Assembly (NCBI RefSeq): GCF_023227875.1 | Contig: NZ_JALOCH010000007.1 | Location: forward strand, 1-64,000 | Source of the DNA: Methanoregula sp. | GTDB taxonomy: Archaea > Halobacteriota > Methanomicrobia > Methanomicrobiales > Methanospirillaceae | Direction of reading: 5' to 3' | DNA: 64,000 bases | Shown here: positions 22,806-30,911 of the stretch, in pieces | Layout of the letters: every line of letters begins with the position of its first letter | Numbering within the stretch: position 1 is the stretch's first letter | The notes under the pieces: model-generated | The model's database searches: none | The model's input: the letters and a program-made list of their open reading frames with translations, nothing else | What the model was told of the DNA's origin: nothing | Position numbers and translations under genes: made by a program

Positions 22806-23667
22806 TTTTCTCCTTTCGCACGCCTTCCGTGTCAATGCTGGTGATGATCGCCCGTGCATCGCAGGCCTCGATCGCACCCGCGACCCGGTGCTTGAGCTGC
22901 CTGGGGCAGAGGGCGATCATGCTCCCGCCCCCGCCGGCTCCCGTGATCTTCGCGCCGAACGCTCCTGCGGAACGTGCCGCGAGCACGAGCCGCGAGAGCT
23001 GCGGGTGCCCGACACCAAGGGCATCGAGGAGCGCGTGGTTCATGTTCATGTACCGCCCGAGTTCGCGGGGGTTGCTGAGGTGGTGGATCGCCGCGAGGCT
23101 CACACCCTGGATCGCATCCAGCACCGGGTCCACGATCTCCGGGTGCTTCTTCCTGAGTTCTGCCACCAGCTCAACCATCTTCGAGGTGCTGTGGGAGACG
23201 AGCGAGTCACCGATCACGAGGTGTATGTTCTGGGGGGGGAGCCTCCGTCGCGAACCACCCGAGATCAGGACGATGCCGCCATACGTGGAAACCGTGGTGT
23301 CCGTGGGGCTCGCCCGCCCTTTCTGCACGGTCTTCTCGATCTCGAATGCCATGTTGGCAATGTCCTCGCGGGTCTTGTGGAGAGAGAACTCGTCATTGAT
23401 GGCGGACAGCGTTGCAACGGTCACTGCAGCCGATGACCCGAGGCCTGACGAACTCGGGATCTGCGAATTGAGGTATACACTGCCCACGACGCCCATCGCT
23501 TCGAAGCAGCCATCGATATAGGGGGACTTCGCCTTCGTGGCATGCCGGGTGTTCCGCACCGTAACAAACACGCGTGGCTTGATTGCCATCGCTATGCCGG
23601 GCTTGCCGTATACCACCGCATGCTCACCGAACAAAAATACCTTGCCCGGCGCACTCCACGTTGCCAA
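22798..23667 (-). CDS. mvk: Mevalonate kinase
   Basis: 289 residues of a GHMP kinase. It shows S-A-P-G-K-V-F-L-F-G-E-H-A-V-V-Y-G at the start, the ATP-binding P-S-S-S-G-L-G-S-S-A-A near residue 75, and K-I-T-G-A-G-G-G-G-S-M-I-A-L at the C-terminus. It phosphorylates mevalonate, feeding the archaeal lipid pathway completed by the adjacent IPK, fni and idsA. Only 1 nt separates it from the upstream MEMO-family gene. Confidence 0.95.
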   Translation of the reverse strand: MATWSAPGKVFLFGEHAVVYGKPGIAMAIKPRVFVTVRNTRHATKAKSPYIDGCFEAMGVVGSVYLNSQIPSSSGLGSSAAVTVATLSAINDEFSLHKTREDIANMAFEIEKTVQKGRASPTDTTVSTYGGIVLISGGSRRRLPPQNIHLVIGDSLVSHSTSKMVELVAELRKKHPEIVDPVLDAIQGVSLAAIHHLSNPRELGRYMNMNHALLDALGVGHPQLSRLVLAARSAGAFGAKITGAGGGGSMIALCPRQLKHRVAGAIEACDARAIITSIDTEGVRKEKNV

Positions 23668-23668
23668 C

Positions 23669-24463
23669 CTAGATCACCGCAATACCGGCATATCCCACGA
23701 CCTCGCGATAGTCGCCGGTTGTCTCACCGCTCGTCGCATACCGGATCAGCTCAGCCGCCTTTGCCCCAAGGCCGGCACAGGCAGTCACCATCGCGGTGAT
23801 CGGCCCGTACCCGCAGGCCGTGACACGCCGCTCTTCGATCCGCCGGTAGAACTCCCGGGTATCAAGAGTTTTCAGCGGCTCGATCGCGTAGAGGTCGTCG
23901 TCCCTGGCCTTCTGCTCCGGCACATAGTGCGAGAAGTCGCTCGATGCCACGATCCTGACGTCCCGCCGGGTCTGCCGGATTGCCGTGAGGATCTTCTCGC
24001 CAAGCCGCAGGGCACCCGCATAGTCCTGCTGCCCCATCATCACCGGAGCAATCCGCGCCCGCGGGAACCGGTACTTGATGAAGGGGACCTGGACCTCGAT
24101 CGAGTGCTCGTCCCGGTGTGAGAACTCGTCCGTCTCGATATCAAGGGCCCTGACGAACTCCGCGTCGGTATCGACAACGCCGAGGGGGGTCTCCCACGGG
24201 ACCTCGGAGACACACGTGAGGTACCCGCGGTGCGACGGCCCGATCACGACAAAGGTACCCGCAAAGTCCCGAGGGAGAGTCGCGAATGCCTGGGCGGCAA
24301 CCTGACCCGAGTAGATGTACCCGGCGTGGGGTGAGACAATGCCGAACGTATTCCCTGCCTCCCGGGCTTTCGTGCCCGAGAAAAACTTCCCGAGCAGCTG
24401 CTCCAGGTGGGAGGGCTCACGCGGATAGAACATGCCAGCCACTGCGCATGAACGCATCATCAT
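23669..24463 (-). CDS. MEMO1-family (AmmeMemoRadiSam system protein B)
   Basis: 264 residues. Conserved features are A-G-x-F-Y-P, S-P-H-A-G-Y-I-Y-S-G, I-G-P-S-H-R-G, E-H-S-I-E-V-Q-V-P-F and A-S-S-D-F-S-H-Y, the His/Asp/Ser set of the MEMO dioxygenase-like fold. Three ATG codons are stacked at the start (24463, 24460, 24457), so the exact N-terminus is uncertain by two residues. The molecular role in archaea is not established. Its position between rpsB and mvk is conserved in methanogens. Confidence 0.88.
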   Translation of the reverse strand: MMMRSCAVAGMFYPREPSHLEQLLGKFFSGTKAREAGNTFGIVSPHAGYIYSGQVAAQAFATLPRDFAGTFVVIGPSHRGYLTCVSEVPWETPLGVVDTDAEFVRALDIETDEFSHRDEHSIEVQVPFIKYRFPRARIAPVMMGQQDYAGALRLGEKILTAIRQTRRDVRIVASSDFSHYVPEQKARDDDLYAIEPLKTLDTREFYRRIEERRVTACGYGPITAMVTACAGLGAKAAELIRYATSGETTGDYREVVGYAGIAVI

Positions 24464-24533
24464 CAAATCAACCCTCTGGTGCTCCTCGTATATCCAGATA
24501 TCGGTTGCGGGAAAAAAGTGAGACCGGAGTATT

Positions 24534-25145
24534 TTAGAACTCGGTCTCGAAGTCTTCAGCAGTGAGGGCCGTCGAGATACCGCGGTGCCTGAGCATCTCG
24601 CGGGTGAGCAGGAAGTAGATCATCGAGAGCGCCTTCCGGCCCTTGTTGTTGGTGGGGATGACGAGGTCGACAAATTTCGTCATGTTGTTGGTGTCGCAGA
24701 GCGCAACAACGGGGATACCGCACTGGACCGCCTCGTTGATGACCTGGGCATCGCCGATCGGGTCGGTGACGACGACAACCTCCGGCTCGATATAGGCCTG
24801 TAAGACGGGGTTGGTCAGGAGGCCCGGGATGAACCGGCCGGTGGCGGACATGGCGCCAATGGTATCGGCGAACTTCTTGGCCGGGTACTGGCCGTACTGC
24901 CGGGAGGTGACAACGAGGATGTTCGGGGCCTCGTACTGGTTCAAGAACTTGGCAGCGGTCTTGATCCGGGCGTCGGTCTCGCGGATGTCGAGGATATAGA
25001 GGCCATCGCCGCGGACGCGGTAGATGAACTTCTTCATGTCCTCGCTCTTCTGCTGGGTGCCGATGTGGACACCGGCTGCCAGGTACTCCTCGACGGGGAT
25101 GAGCGGTTCTTTCAGTTCAATTTCCATTTCATTTACGTGGGTCAT
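24534..25145 (-). CDS. rpsB: 30S ribosomal protein S2
   Basis: 203 residues from MTHVNEMEIELKEPL. Archaeal uS2 landmarks are present: Y-L-A-A-G-V-H-I-G-T-Q-Q-K-S-E-D-M-K-K-F-I-Y-R, G-R-F-I-P-G-L-L-T-N-P, V-V-T-D-P-I-G-D-A-Q and the final I-P-T-N-N-K-G-R-K-A-L. The ATG at 25145 overlaps the eno stop (ATGA); a second Met seven codons on is possible. uS2 sits on the back of the small subunit near the mRNA exit. Confidence 0.95.
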   Translation of the reverse strand: MTHVNEMEIELKEPLIPVEEYLAAGVHIGTQQKSEDMKKFIYRVRGDGLYILDIRETDARIKTAAKFLNQYEAPNILVVTSRQYGQYPAKKFADTIGAMSATGRFIPGLLTNPVLQAYIEPEVVVVTDPIGDAQVINEAVQCGIPVVALCDTNNMTKFVDLVIPTNNKGRKALSMIYFLLTREMLRHRGISTALTAEDFETEF

Positions 25146-26329
25146 ATCTGTTCCTCGATGCGAATCAGTTCGTTCAGTTTTGCAATGCGTTCCCCGCCGA
25201 CAATACCGCATTTTAGGAAAACGCAGGAGAATGCAGTGGCAAGGTGGGCAATGGTGGTATCGGTTGTCTCGCCGGACCGGTGGCTCATCACCGTGTCCAG
25301 TCCGTGGGTGTGGGCAAGCTGCACTGCATCGAAGGTGTCAGTGAGCGTTCCCACCTGGTTGGGTTTTATTAAGACACAGTTTGCGGCATCCCGCTCGATG
25401 CCCTGCAGGATGCGGTCAACCTGGGTGACGAAGATATCGTCACCGCAGACCAGGCAGCGGTTACCGATCTGGCTGTTGAGTTCGCTAAACGCGTCGAAAT
25501 CGTCCTCGTGGAGGGGATCTTCCACGTAGACAAGGTTGTACTTGTCCACGAGTTCTGCAATGTAGGCGATCTGGTCTTCGGTCGAACGGGCGGTGGAGCG
25601 GTACTTGTACTCCTTCCCGTTCCACATCTGGCTCGACGCAACGTCGATACCCATATCGACCGAGACATTCATCTCGTCTGCGACTATTCCGGCCGCTTCG
25701 GCAATGAGCTCAAATGCGTGGGCATCGTCGATCTGCGGTGCCCATGCACCCTCATCACCCTTGCCGGCGGCTTTCCCCTGTTTCTTTAAGAGTTCCTTCA
25801 CCGTGTGGTGGACGGCCGCGTTTGCGAAGACTGCCTCTTCTGCATCCGCCGCATCCCCGGGGACGATGAGGAACTCCTGGATCTCGGTCGCGTTTGCCGC
25901 GTGGGCCCCGCCGCCGATTACATTCCCGAGTGGGAGCGGGATCTCCTTGGCAAATGCCCCCCCGAGGTACCGGAAGAGCGGCATGTCCATCGATGATGCA
26001 GCGGCCTTTGCGTTTGCAAGCGAGAGGGCAACAGCGATATTGGCGCCGATCCCGGAGAAGTCCGCAGACCCGTCGATGTCACGGAGCTGTTCGTCGAACC
26101 CTTCCTGGTCACAGGCGTCGATACCGATGAGTGCAGGGAGCACGTTCTGGATCGCATTGTCCACGGCTTCCCGCGGCGCCCTGACTTTTGCCTCAAGGGT
26201 GCCGGTACTGGCACCGCTCGGGGCCGCCGACCTGCCAAAACCGCTTGAAGTATAGACATCCGCCTCGACGGTCGGGTTGCCCCGGCTGTCAAGGATTGTC
26301 CGCAGCTCGATAACCTCAATGATCGTCAT
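25142..26329 (-). CDS. eno: Enolase
   Basis: 395 residues, shorter than the usual ~430. It shows R-T-I-L-D-S-R-G-N-P-T-V-E, P-S-G-A-S-T-G, E-G-A-W-A-P near residue 198 (in place of the usual D-E-G-G-F-A-P), Y-V-E-D-P-L-H-E-D-D, L-V-C-G-D-D-I-F-V-T, I-K-P-N-Q-V-G-T-L-T-D-T and S-H-R-S-G-E-T-x-D-T, the enolase signature. It interconverts 2-phosphoglycerate and phosphoenolpyruvate in gluconeogenesis. It lies between rpoK and rpsB, the standard euryarchaeal order. Confidence 0.95.
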   Translation of the reverse strand: MTIIEVIELRTILDSRGNPTVEADVYTSSGFGRSAAPSGASTGTLEAKVRAPREAVDNAIQNVLPALIGIDACDQEGFDEQLRDIDGSADFSGIGANIAVALSLANAKAAASSMDMPLFRYLGGAFAKEIPLPLGNVIGGGAHAANATEIQEFLIVPGDAADAEEAVFANAAVHHTVKELLKKQGKAAGKGDEGAWAPQIDDAHAFELIAEAAGIVADEMNVSVDMGIDVASSQMWNGKEYKYRSTARSTEDQIAYIAELVDKYNLVYVEDPLHEDDFDAFSELNSQIGNRCLVCGDDIFVTQVDRILQGIERDAANCVLIKPNQVGTLTDTFDAVQLAHTHGLDTVMSHRSGETTDTTIAHLATAFSCVFLKCGIVGGERIAKLNELIRIEEQI

Positions 26330-26335
26330 AACGCC

Positions 26336-26509
26336 CTACTTCCTCTTTACCGTAATGGGGATGGTGTTGTTGTTGTATTCCTCGATCGCAATCTCAAGCG
26401 GATCGATCCGTGTCGTGGTGATAAGTAACGGAGCACCCATTGATATCTGCAGAGCCCTTGCTCCAATGATCCTAGCCCGTTCATACCGGGTATATGTCTG
26501 CGTCTGCAT
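26336..26509 (-). CDS. rpoK: DNA-directed RNA polymerase subunit K
   Basis: 57 residues, too short for many gene finders. It starts MQTQTYTRYERARIIGARAL and continues with Q-I-S-M-G-A-P, I-D-P-L-E-I-A-I-E-E-Y and I-P-I-T-V-K-R. These are hallmarks of archaeal RpoK, the counterpart of bacterial omega and eukaryal Rpb6, which stabilises the polymerase clamp. It lies 6 nt before eno and downstream of tRNA-Pro and rpoN. Confidence 0.95.
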   Translation of the reverse strand: MQTQTYTRYERARIIGARALQISMGAPLLITTTRIDPLEIAIEEYNNNTIPITVKRK

Positions 26510-26572
26510 TCTCGTCCTCAGGTTGAAATGATTTTTTTAAATGATTTTTTTGGATTTTCCTTGTCTCTTGAA

Positions 26573-26647
26573 TGGGGTCGCTGAGATTCGAACTCAGGTC
26601 ACTGCGTCCCGAACGCAATAGGATGGTCCAGGCTACCCTACGACCCC
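26573..26647 (-). tRNA. tRNA-Pro (CGG anticodon)
   Basis: A 75-nt cloverleaf on the minus strand. The acceptor arm GGGGTCG pairs with CGACCCC, with discriminator A. The anticodon loop TTCGGGA gives CGG, reading proline CCG. The T-arm has GTTCGAATC. CCA is not encoded. It lies inside the ribosomal/RNA polymerase operon between rpoN and rpoK, a placement known in other euryarchaea. Confidence 0.93.
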
Positions 26648-26669
26648 GCGTTCATCATGTCAACTGCTT

Positions 26670-26858
26670 TTACTGGTACGGGTTGAGCTCATCAATGATC
26701 TCTTTGTGCGTCAGGAGCATCCGCCGGCAACAGTACCGGGAAATATTGAGATCGTCGAGGATCTTTCTCGGATCCTCGCCTTTCTCTCTCCTGACCCTGA
26801 ACTCTTCCCATGCTGTGGAGATCGGTTTTCCACAGGTGAAACATCGTACGGGTATCAA
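26670..26858 (-). CDS. rpoN: DNA-directed RNA polymerase subunit N
   Basis: 62 residues starting MIPVRCFTCGKPIS. The zinc-binding C-F-T-C-G near the start and C-C-R-R-M-L in R-Y-C-C-R-R-M-L-L-T-H are diagnostic of RpoN (Rpb10), a small structural subunit of the archaeal enzyme assembled with RpoD and RpoL. It is preceded by rpsI with about 30 nt between them. This is not a sigma-54 factor despite the shared symbol. Confidence 0.95.
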   Translation of the reverse strand: MIPVRCFTCGKPISTAWEEFRVRREKGEDPRKILDDLNISRYCCRRMLLTHKEIIDELNPYQ

Positions 26859-26888
26859 GATATCTGACCTCTCATCATATATTCTGGT

Positions 26889-27290
26889 TTAACGATAAGA
26901 CTTTTGGAACTTTGCACGTGCACCTGAGCCGTGCGGTTTTTTCGCTTCTTTCTGCCGGGAGTCGTTGACAAGCAGCGTCCGGTCATATGCCAGGTAGATG
27001 TCCTTCATCGCAGGGTCGTTGTGCCACTTGATGATGCCCCGGGCGAGTGCCGTCCGGACCGCTTCTGCCTGTCCCATGACACCGCCGCCGGCAACGTCAA
27101 TGATGACATCGATTCCGTTGACCGCGTTGGGGATGAGGAGGATCGGCTCGGCGATCTTCATCCGGGTCGTGTCAGAGCCGTATGCCTCGAGAGGAACGGA
27201 GTTGACCCGGATCACACCTTTGCCGGCCTTTAAGGTCGCCCGTGCGATCGCCGTCTTGCGTTTTCCGCTTGTGTTGATGATCTTTACCAT
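26889..27290 (-). CDS. rpsI: 30S ribosomal protein S9
   Basis: 133 residues from MVKIINTSGKRKTAIARAT. Typical uS9 features are S-G-K-R-K-T-A-I-A-R-A, V-A-G-G-G-V-M-G-Q-A-E-A-V-R-T-A-L-A-R-G and the basic C-terminal tail K-K-P-H-G-S-G-A-R-A-K-F-Q-K-S-Y-R, which reaches the P-site tRNA. The frame could start 9 nt earlier (27299). Confidence 0.95.
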   Translation of the reverse strand: MVKIINTSGKRKTAIARATLKAGKGVIRVNSVPLEAYGSDTTRMKIAEPILLIPNAVNGIDVIIDVAGGGVMGQAEAVRTALARGIIKWHNDPAMKDIYLAYDRTLLVNDSRQKEAKKPHGSGARAKFQKSYR

Positions 27291-27300
27291 GATGGTCACC

Positions 27301-27729
27301 TTAGAACTTTGCTCCGAGGAACGTGCTCACTGCCGCGAGCGTGACGTGGTTCGGGTTGTTCAGACGGTTCATGTGCGCCTCTTCAGGCACTTCCATCTCT
27401 TTTCCGACAAACTCGACCGGGACGCCGACATAGCACTTGATATTCTTCATGGCCTCGACGCCACGGGGGCGCTTGTAGGGGAGCATGCCGCGGATCGTCC
27501 GCTTCATGAGGTGGTCCGGCCGGCGGGGGACAAACGGTCCCCAGCGGTTGCCGGAGGCACCGCGTTCCCTCTTGTGCCGGTAGTTGGCGAGCACCCGTGC
27601 ACGACTGCCGGAGATGACCGCTTTTTCGACATTGACAATGGCAATCTCTTCACCGGCGAGCCCGCGCTGTGCGACAAGGCTTGCAAGGCGCCCGATAATC
27701 ATTCCATCACCGTTGATTATGGTAACCAT
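27301..27729 (-). CDS. rplM: 50S ribosomal protein L13
   Basis: 142 residues. uL13 landmarks are I-I-N-G-D-G-M-I-I-G-R-L-A-S-L-V-A, V-N-V-E-K-A-V-I-S-G and the basic R-P-D-H-L-M-K-R-T-I-R-G-M-L-P-Y-K-R-P-R-G. It lies between rpl18e and rpsI, and the three genes form the usual archaeal L18e-L13-S9 order. Confidence 0.95.
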   Translation of the reverse strand: MVTIINGDGMIIGRLASLVAQRGLAGEEIAIVNVEKAVISGSRARVLANYRHKRERGASGNRWGPFVPRRPDHLMKRTIRGMLPYKRPRGVEAMKNIKCYVGVPVEFVGKEMEVPEEAHMNRLNNPNHVTLAAVSTFLGAKF

Positions 27730-27736
27730 GTCTTCT

Positions 27737-28102
27737 TCACCTCAGGATCCGGACACCGCTGCCTTTCGGGTTGTCCCTTATGAGCTGCTCGATTGTCATG
27801 CATTGTCCCTTCGCGTCACGGATCTTGCTGGTCGCCGATGCTGAAAAGTTCAGCGCCGCGACTTTCACGGACTGCTCCAGCACACCGCTGCCCAGTACCT
27901 TTCCCGGGACGATGATCGTCTCGCCGTTCTGGGCATAGCGGTTGATCTTGGACAGGTTGACCTCGGCATAGTTCCGGTTCGGGGTCTCGAGCCTGCTTGC
28001 AATCTCGCGCCAGATCTTCGCCTCATTCTCGCGGCCCTTGTTCTTCAGGAGCGAGATGAGACTGGTAAGACGGGGGTTCGTCTTCTCTACAATTCTTGTC
28101 AT
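27737..28102 (-). CDS. rpl18e: 50S ribosomal protein L18e
   Basis: 121 residues. It has the archaeal/eukaryal eL18 pattern: T-N-P-R-L-T-S-L-I-S-L-L-K, W-R-E-I-A-S-R-L-E-T-P, V-N-L-S-K-I-N-R-Y-A, I-I-V-P-G-K-V-L-G-S-G and V-A-A-L-N-F-S-A-S-A. It has no bacterial equivalent of the same type, confirming an archaeal source. The start overlaps the rpoD stop by 4 nt. Confidence 0.95.
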   Translation of the reverse strand: MTRIVEKTNPRLTSLISLLKNKGRENEAKIWREIASRLETPNRNYAEVNLSKINRYAQNGETIIVPGKVLGSGVLEQSVKVAALNFSASATSKIRDAKGQCMTIEQLIRDNPKGSGVRILR

Positions 28103-28929
28103 TTCTTTTCATCCCCTGATAATTCGCCAAGCTGTTTTTCCAGCTCGTCTGCCCGCTCCCTGATAGACAGGAGCGCACGGTTCATGATCTCTTTTGCCGG
28201 CAGCGACCCGTCGCCCTCGACCACGAAGATAAATCGGTCGGGTTCGGCGGTTATTTTTATTGCCGGTTCATCCCCGATACCGCTCGCAAGGCATGCCCGT
28301 TCACAGAGCTTGCACATGGAACAGTCGGGAAGTTTTCCTTCTGCAACCTGGACTTTCTTGCCCTTCGTTTCGAGAATTTCGCGGGGGCACTCCTCGATGC
28401 ACATACCACAGGCATCGCAGACATCGCTGATCGTAATGACCGGGTGGTTCTTGTACCCGCATACGAGCGTTGGCTGCCATTTTGCGTGGGCCTTCCCCGT
28501 GTTGAGGATGGCGCGTGCCTCGATGACAAGTTTCTGTCCTTTCGTGAGTTTCACGATTGGGATGTTGTCATACACCGGCGCTGCGCCGGGGTCCTGGGGG
28601 ATGAGGTCACTGGAGGTGACCGTCCGGGGGCCCTCGACGCTGAGGGTGTAGGTGGCCGTGCAGCCGGTGCATCCGGCACCACCGCACGAGCAGGTGTCCT
28701 GAGTCGAATAGGTCGTAAGGTCTGTCTTGATGGGAATGAGCCCGATACGGTGGGCCAGCATCTCGTCGAAGAGTGCGCTCGTGTTATCGTAGATGCGCAC
28801 ATCCTCGATCGCGAGGGTGGGTACTTCACCGATCATTGCCCGCCTGAAGGCGTTGGCAAAGGCCGTGCTCGCTCCCGAGAGCGTGAATCGTGCGAGGGAG
28901 TCGTCCAGACTGGCGAATTCGATCTCCAT
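28099..28929 (-). CDS. rpoD: DNA-directed RNA polymerase subunit D with two [4Fe-4S] motifs
   Basis: 276 residues. The alpha-like dimerisation domain (F-A-N-A-F-R-R-A-M-I-G-E-V-P-T) is interrupted by a ferredoxin-like domain with D-V-C-D-A-C-G-M-C-I-E-E-C-P (about 168-180) and C-S-M-C-K-L-C-E-R-A-C (about 203-213), enough for two [4Fe-4S] clusters as known in methanogen RpoD. A separate cysteine knot C-S-C-G-G-A-G-C-T-G-C lies earlier. It nucleates polymerase assembly and may link it to redox or iron status. This is not a sigma factor. GTG at 28932 is an alternative start. Confidence 0.95.
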   Translation of the reverse strand: MEIEFASLDDSLARFTLSGASTAFANAFRRAMIGEVPTLAIEDVRIYDNTSALFDEMLAHRIGLIPIKTDLTTYSTQDTCSCGGAGCTGCTATYTLSVEGPRTVTSSDLIPQDPGAAPVYDNIPIVKLTKGQKLVIEARAILNTGKAHAKWQPTLVCGYKNHPVITISDVCDACGMCIEECPREILETKGKKVQVAEGKLPDCSMCKLCERACLASGIGDEPAIKITAEPDRFIFVVEGDGSLPAKEIMNRALLSIRERADELEKQLGELSGDEKK

Positions 28930-29327
28930 CACACTCTCCTTCCACGCCGGCCGCCTTTCGTGCGGCAGGAGTCGTGGGGGATTGGGGTGACATCTTCAAT
29001 GCGTCCGATGCGCATGCCCGCGCGGGCAAGGGCACGGATTGCAGCCTGGGCGCCGGGCCCGGGGCTGCGCTGCTTGCCGCGGCCGGGTGCACGCACCTTG
29101 ACATGCACGCCGATGATACCCTTCTCGCGGGCATTCTGGGCCACGTTCGAGGCCATCTGCATTGCTGCATAGGGGGAGCTCTCGTTCCGGTCCTGCTTGA
29201 CGACCATACCACCGCTGCTCTTCGTCACGGTCTCCGCACCGGAGAGGTCCGTGACGGTGATGATCGTGTTATTGAAGGATGCAAAGATGTGGGCGACGCC
29301 CCATTTTTCCTTGTCATTAGCCGCCAT
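28929..29327 (-). CDS. rps11: 30S ribosomal protein S11
   Basis: 132 residues starting MAANDKEKWGVAHIF. uS11 landmarks are A-S-F-N-N-T-I-I-T-V-T-D-L-S-G-A-E-T, G-V-H-V-K-V-R-A-P-G-R-G-K-Q-R-S-P-G-P-G-A-Q-A-A and the basic tail C-R-T-K-G-G-R-R-G-R-R-V. It binds the platform of the small subunit. The order rps13-rps4-rps11-rpoD is conserved across archaea. Confidence 0.95.
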   Translation of the reverse strand: MAANDKEKWGVAHIFASFNNTIITVTDLSGAETVTKSSGGMVVKQDRNESSPYAAMQMASNVAQNAREKGIIGVHVKVRAPGRGKQRSPGPGAQAAIRALARAGMRIGRIEDVTPIPHDSCRTKGGRRGRRV

Positions 29328-29330
29328 TGT

Positions 29331-29930
29331 CTATCTCCTCCCTCGTCCCTGGTACCCGCCGAATCCGCCGGGTGCGGGCTTGGGGTTGGATGCTGGTTTT
29401 GCGATCCGGATCTTCTCTGAGTGTGAGTCGGAGACGAACGGAGAGGTGCCGTAGTAGCTGATCTGCGACTCTTCAATCCGGTTCACGCTGTAACCGGGGA
29501 TGGTGACACGCCGGTTGCCGATTGCAATGTGGCCGTGGGTGACCATCTGCCGGGCCTGCTTCGGCGACCGTGCGAGTCCCTTCCGGTAAACAATGGTCTG
29601 CAGGCGGCGCTCGAGCTGGGTCTGGATCTTGAGCGCGAGGACATCTTCGATATCCGCGTCAGGTCCAAGGAGTCCGTTCCTCTGGAGAGAGGTGATGAGC
29701 TCTGCCTTCTTCGTGTCGTAGAGCGCTGCATCGTGAGCACCTGCACCGTGAGAGAGCAGGCTGCGGGCACCCTTGCGGTACTTGCGCAGGTGTTCCTGTG
29801 CCTTCCAGACTTCACGCTTATTCCGGAGACCGTATTCGATGACGAGACGGGTCTCGGACTCGATACGGGACTTCTCCCACGGGCGCTTGGGCGTCTGGTA
29901 AGACTTGTGGTTCTTGCCTGGGTATCCCAT
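29331..29930 (-). CDS. rps4: 30S ribosomal protein S4
   Basis: 199 residues, starting MGYPGKNHKSYQTPKRPW. The S4 RNA-binding domain is visible at L-E-R-R-L-Q-T-I-V-Y-R-K-G-L-A-R-S-P-K-Q-A-R-Q-M-V-T-H-G-H-I-A-I. The C-terminus carries a methanogen-type G/R-rich tail (G-G-F-G-G-Y-Q-G-R-G-R-R). It is a primary 16S rRNA binder and assembly initiator. Confidence 0.95.
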   Translation of the reverse strand: MGYPGKNHKSYQTPKRPWEKSRIESETRLVIEYGLRNKREVWKAQEHLRKYRKGARSLLSHGAGAHDAALYDTKKAELITSLQRNGLLGPDADIEDVLALKIQTQLERRLQTIVYRKGLARSPKQARQMVTHGHIAIGNRRVTIPGYSVNRIEESQISYYGTSPFVSDSHSEKIRIAKPASNPKPAPGGFGGYQGRGRR

Positions 29931-29932
29931 GA

Positions 29933-30394
29933 TCAGCTACCTCCCGCAGTCTTCCGCTTGACACCGACGGTCGTTCCAGTCCTTCCGGTCGACTTGGTGC
30001 GCTGTCCGCGAACCTTCTGGCCGGTCTCGTGGCGGATGCCACGGTAGCAGCGGATCTTCCTCATCAGGTTGATGTCTTCATCCTTGGTGAGGGCGACGTC
30101 GCCACCAAGCAGGTGCTTGGTCTCTCCGGTGTACACGTCCTTCGGGCGGTTTGCCATCCAGGTCGGGATCTTTCCGGAGTATTCTTCAACAGCGGTGCGG
30201 AGCCGGTTTACCGATCCCTCGTCGAGGCGGCCGAGCAAGGCATACTCGTCGACCTTTGCCATACGGGAGATCACCGTTGAGGTATGCCTGCCGACACCCT
30301 TGATGCCGGTGAGGGCGACCCTCACGGACTTGGTACCGTCCAGATCGGTGGTGCCAATCCTTACGAAATATTTTATGTCTTCTTCCTGAGCCAT
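29933..30394 (-). CDS. rps13: 30S ribosomal protein S13
   Basis: 153 residues. It shows Y-F-V-R-I-G-T-T-D-L-D-G-T-K-S-V, A-L-T-G-I-K-G-V-G-R-H, I-R-C-Y-R-G-I-R-H-E-T-G-Q-K-V-R-G-Q-R-T-K-S-T-G-R, typical of archaeal uS13. It is the first protein gene of the minus-strand superoperon; tRNA-Ser lies 34 nt upstream on the same strand and may share the promoter. Confidence 0.95.
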   Translation of the reverse strand: MAQEEDIKYFVRIGTTDLDGTKSVRVALTGIKGVGRHTSTVISRMAKVDEYALLGRLDEGSVNRLRTAVEEYSGKIPTWMANRPKDVYTGETKHLLGGDVALTKDEDINLMRKIRCYRGIRHETGQKVRGQRTKSTGRTGTTVGVKRKTAGGS

Positions 30395-30428
30395 CCAATC
30401 CCCTCGATTGTGAGACTGTCTCTTTTAG

Positions 30429-30512
30429 CGCTGAGGGGGAGATTTGAACTCCCGAGTCCTTTCGGACACAGGTTTAGCAAACCTGCGCCATACCAGGCTT
30501 GGCTACCTCAAC
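30429..30512 (-). tRNA. tRNA-Ser (GCT anticodon)
   Basis: An 84-nt class II tRNA on the minus strand. The acceptor strand GTTGAGG pairs with CCTCAGC (one G-T pair). The anticodon loop TTGCTAA gives GCT for AGC/AGT. A long variable arm (GTCC-GAAA-GGAC) is typical of serine. The T-arm contains GTTCAAATC. CCA is not encoded. The promoter of this tRNA probably also drives rps13. Confidence 0.93.
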
Positions 30513-30599
30513 AGAGGAATCTCGCATCTTACTACAGACACTCGCAGCAGATAATCCGCTGCTCCATGAATGGTGCTTTATTATATGGTAGGGTTGGGG

Positions 30600-30775
30600 T
30601 AATAAGTGTTGCGGGGGAGTCAACTGTGAGCGGAGCGAACTGTTGACTTGAGAAGAAATCTGAAGGATTTCTTCGAATTAGTGACCCTTCCCAGACGGGA
30701 TGGGGCGAACTTAAAGAGGAATCCCGCAGCGATCCTTCAAGTGACAAGAGTCACGACCGTAGTGAGAATATTTAC
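30600..30775. other. Intergenic hairpin cluster upstream of the ribosomal operon
   Basis: Inverted repeats include AGTCAAC..GTTGACT (about 30618-30648), arm GAAGAAATC with loop TGAAG (30652-30674) and GTGAC-AAGA-GTCAC (about 30740-30755). The GAAGAA..TTCTTC form belongs to the same hairpin family as 7281, 32375, 52084, 54226 and 55303. No gene is evident between 30513 and 30911. Confidence 0.6.
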
Positions 30776-30911
30776 TGTGCTGATCGGGTCGGTTAATTGC
30801 TTACTATCTAAGTATACGTGTATGGTATTTGACAGCGCCCGATCAAATTAGATAGAAGAAAAACGTCTTGACATCCAAAAAAACTTCTTTTCTTATTAGA
30901 TTTCTTATTCA

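Noticed and set aside
26573..26647. Possible attachment site at tRNA-Pro
   Set aside because: Flanked on both sides by intact operon genes in conserved order, with no integrase or duplicated tRNA end.
28099..28929. Sigma factor from the symbol rpoD
   Set aside because: The sequence is the archaeal alpha-like polymerase subunit D with ferredoxin motifs; archaea lack sigma factors.
30640..30680. Hairpin as a rho-independent terminator for rps13
   Set aside because: It is upstream of the minus-strand ribosomal operon, has no T-tract, and belongs to the dispersed hairpin family.
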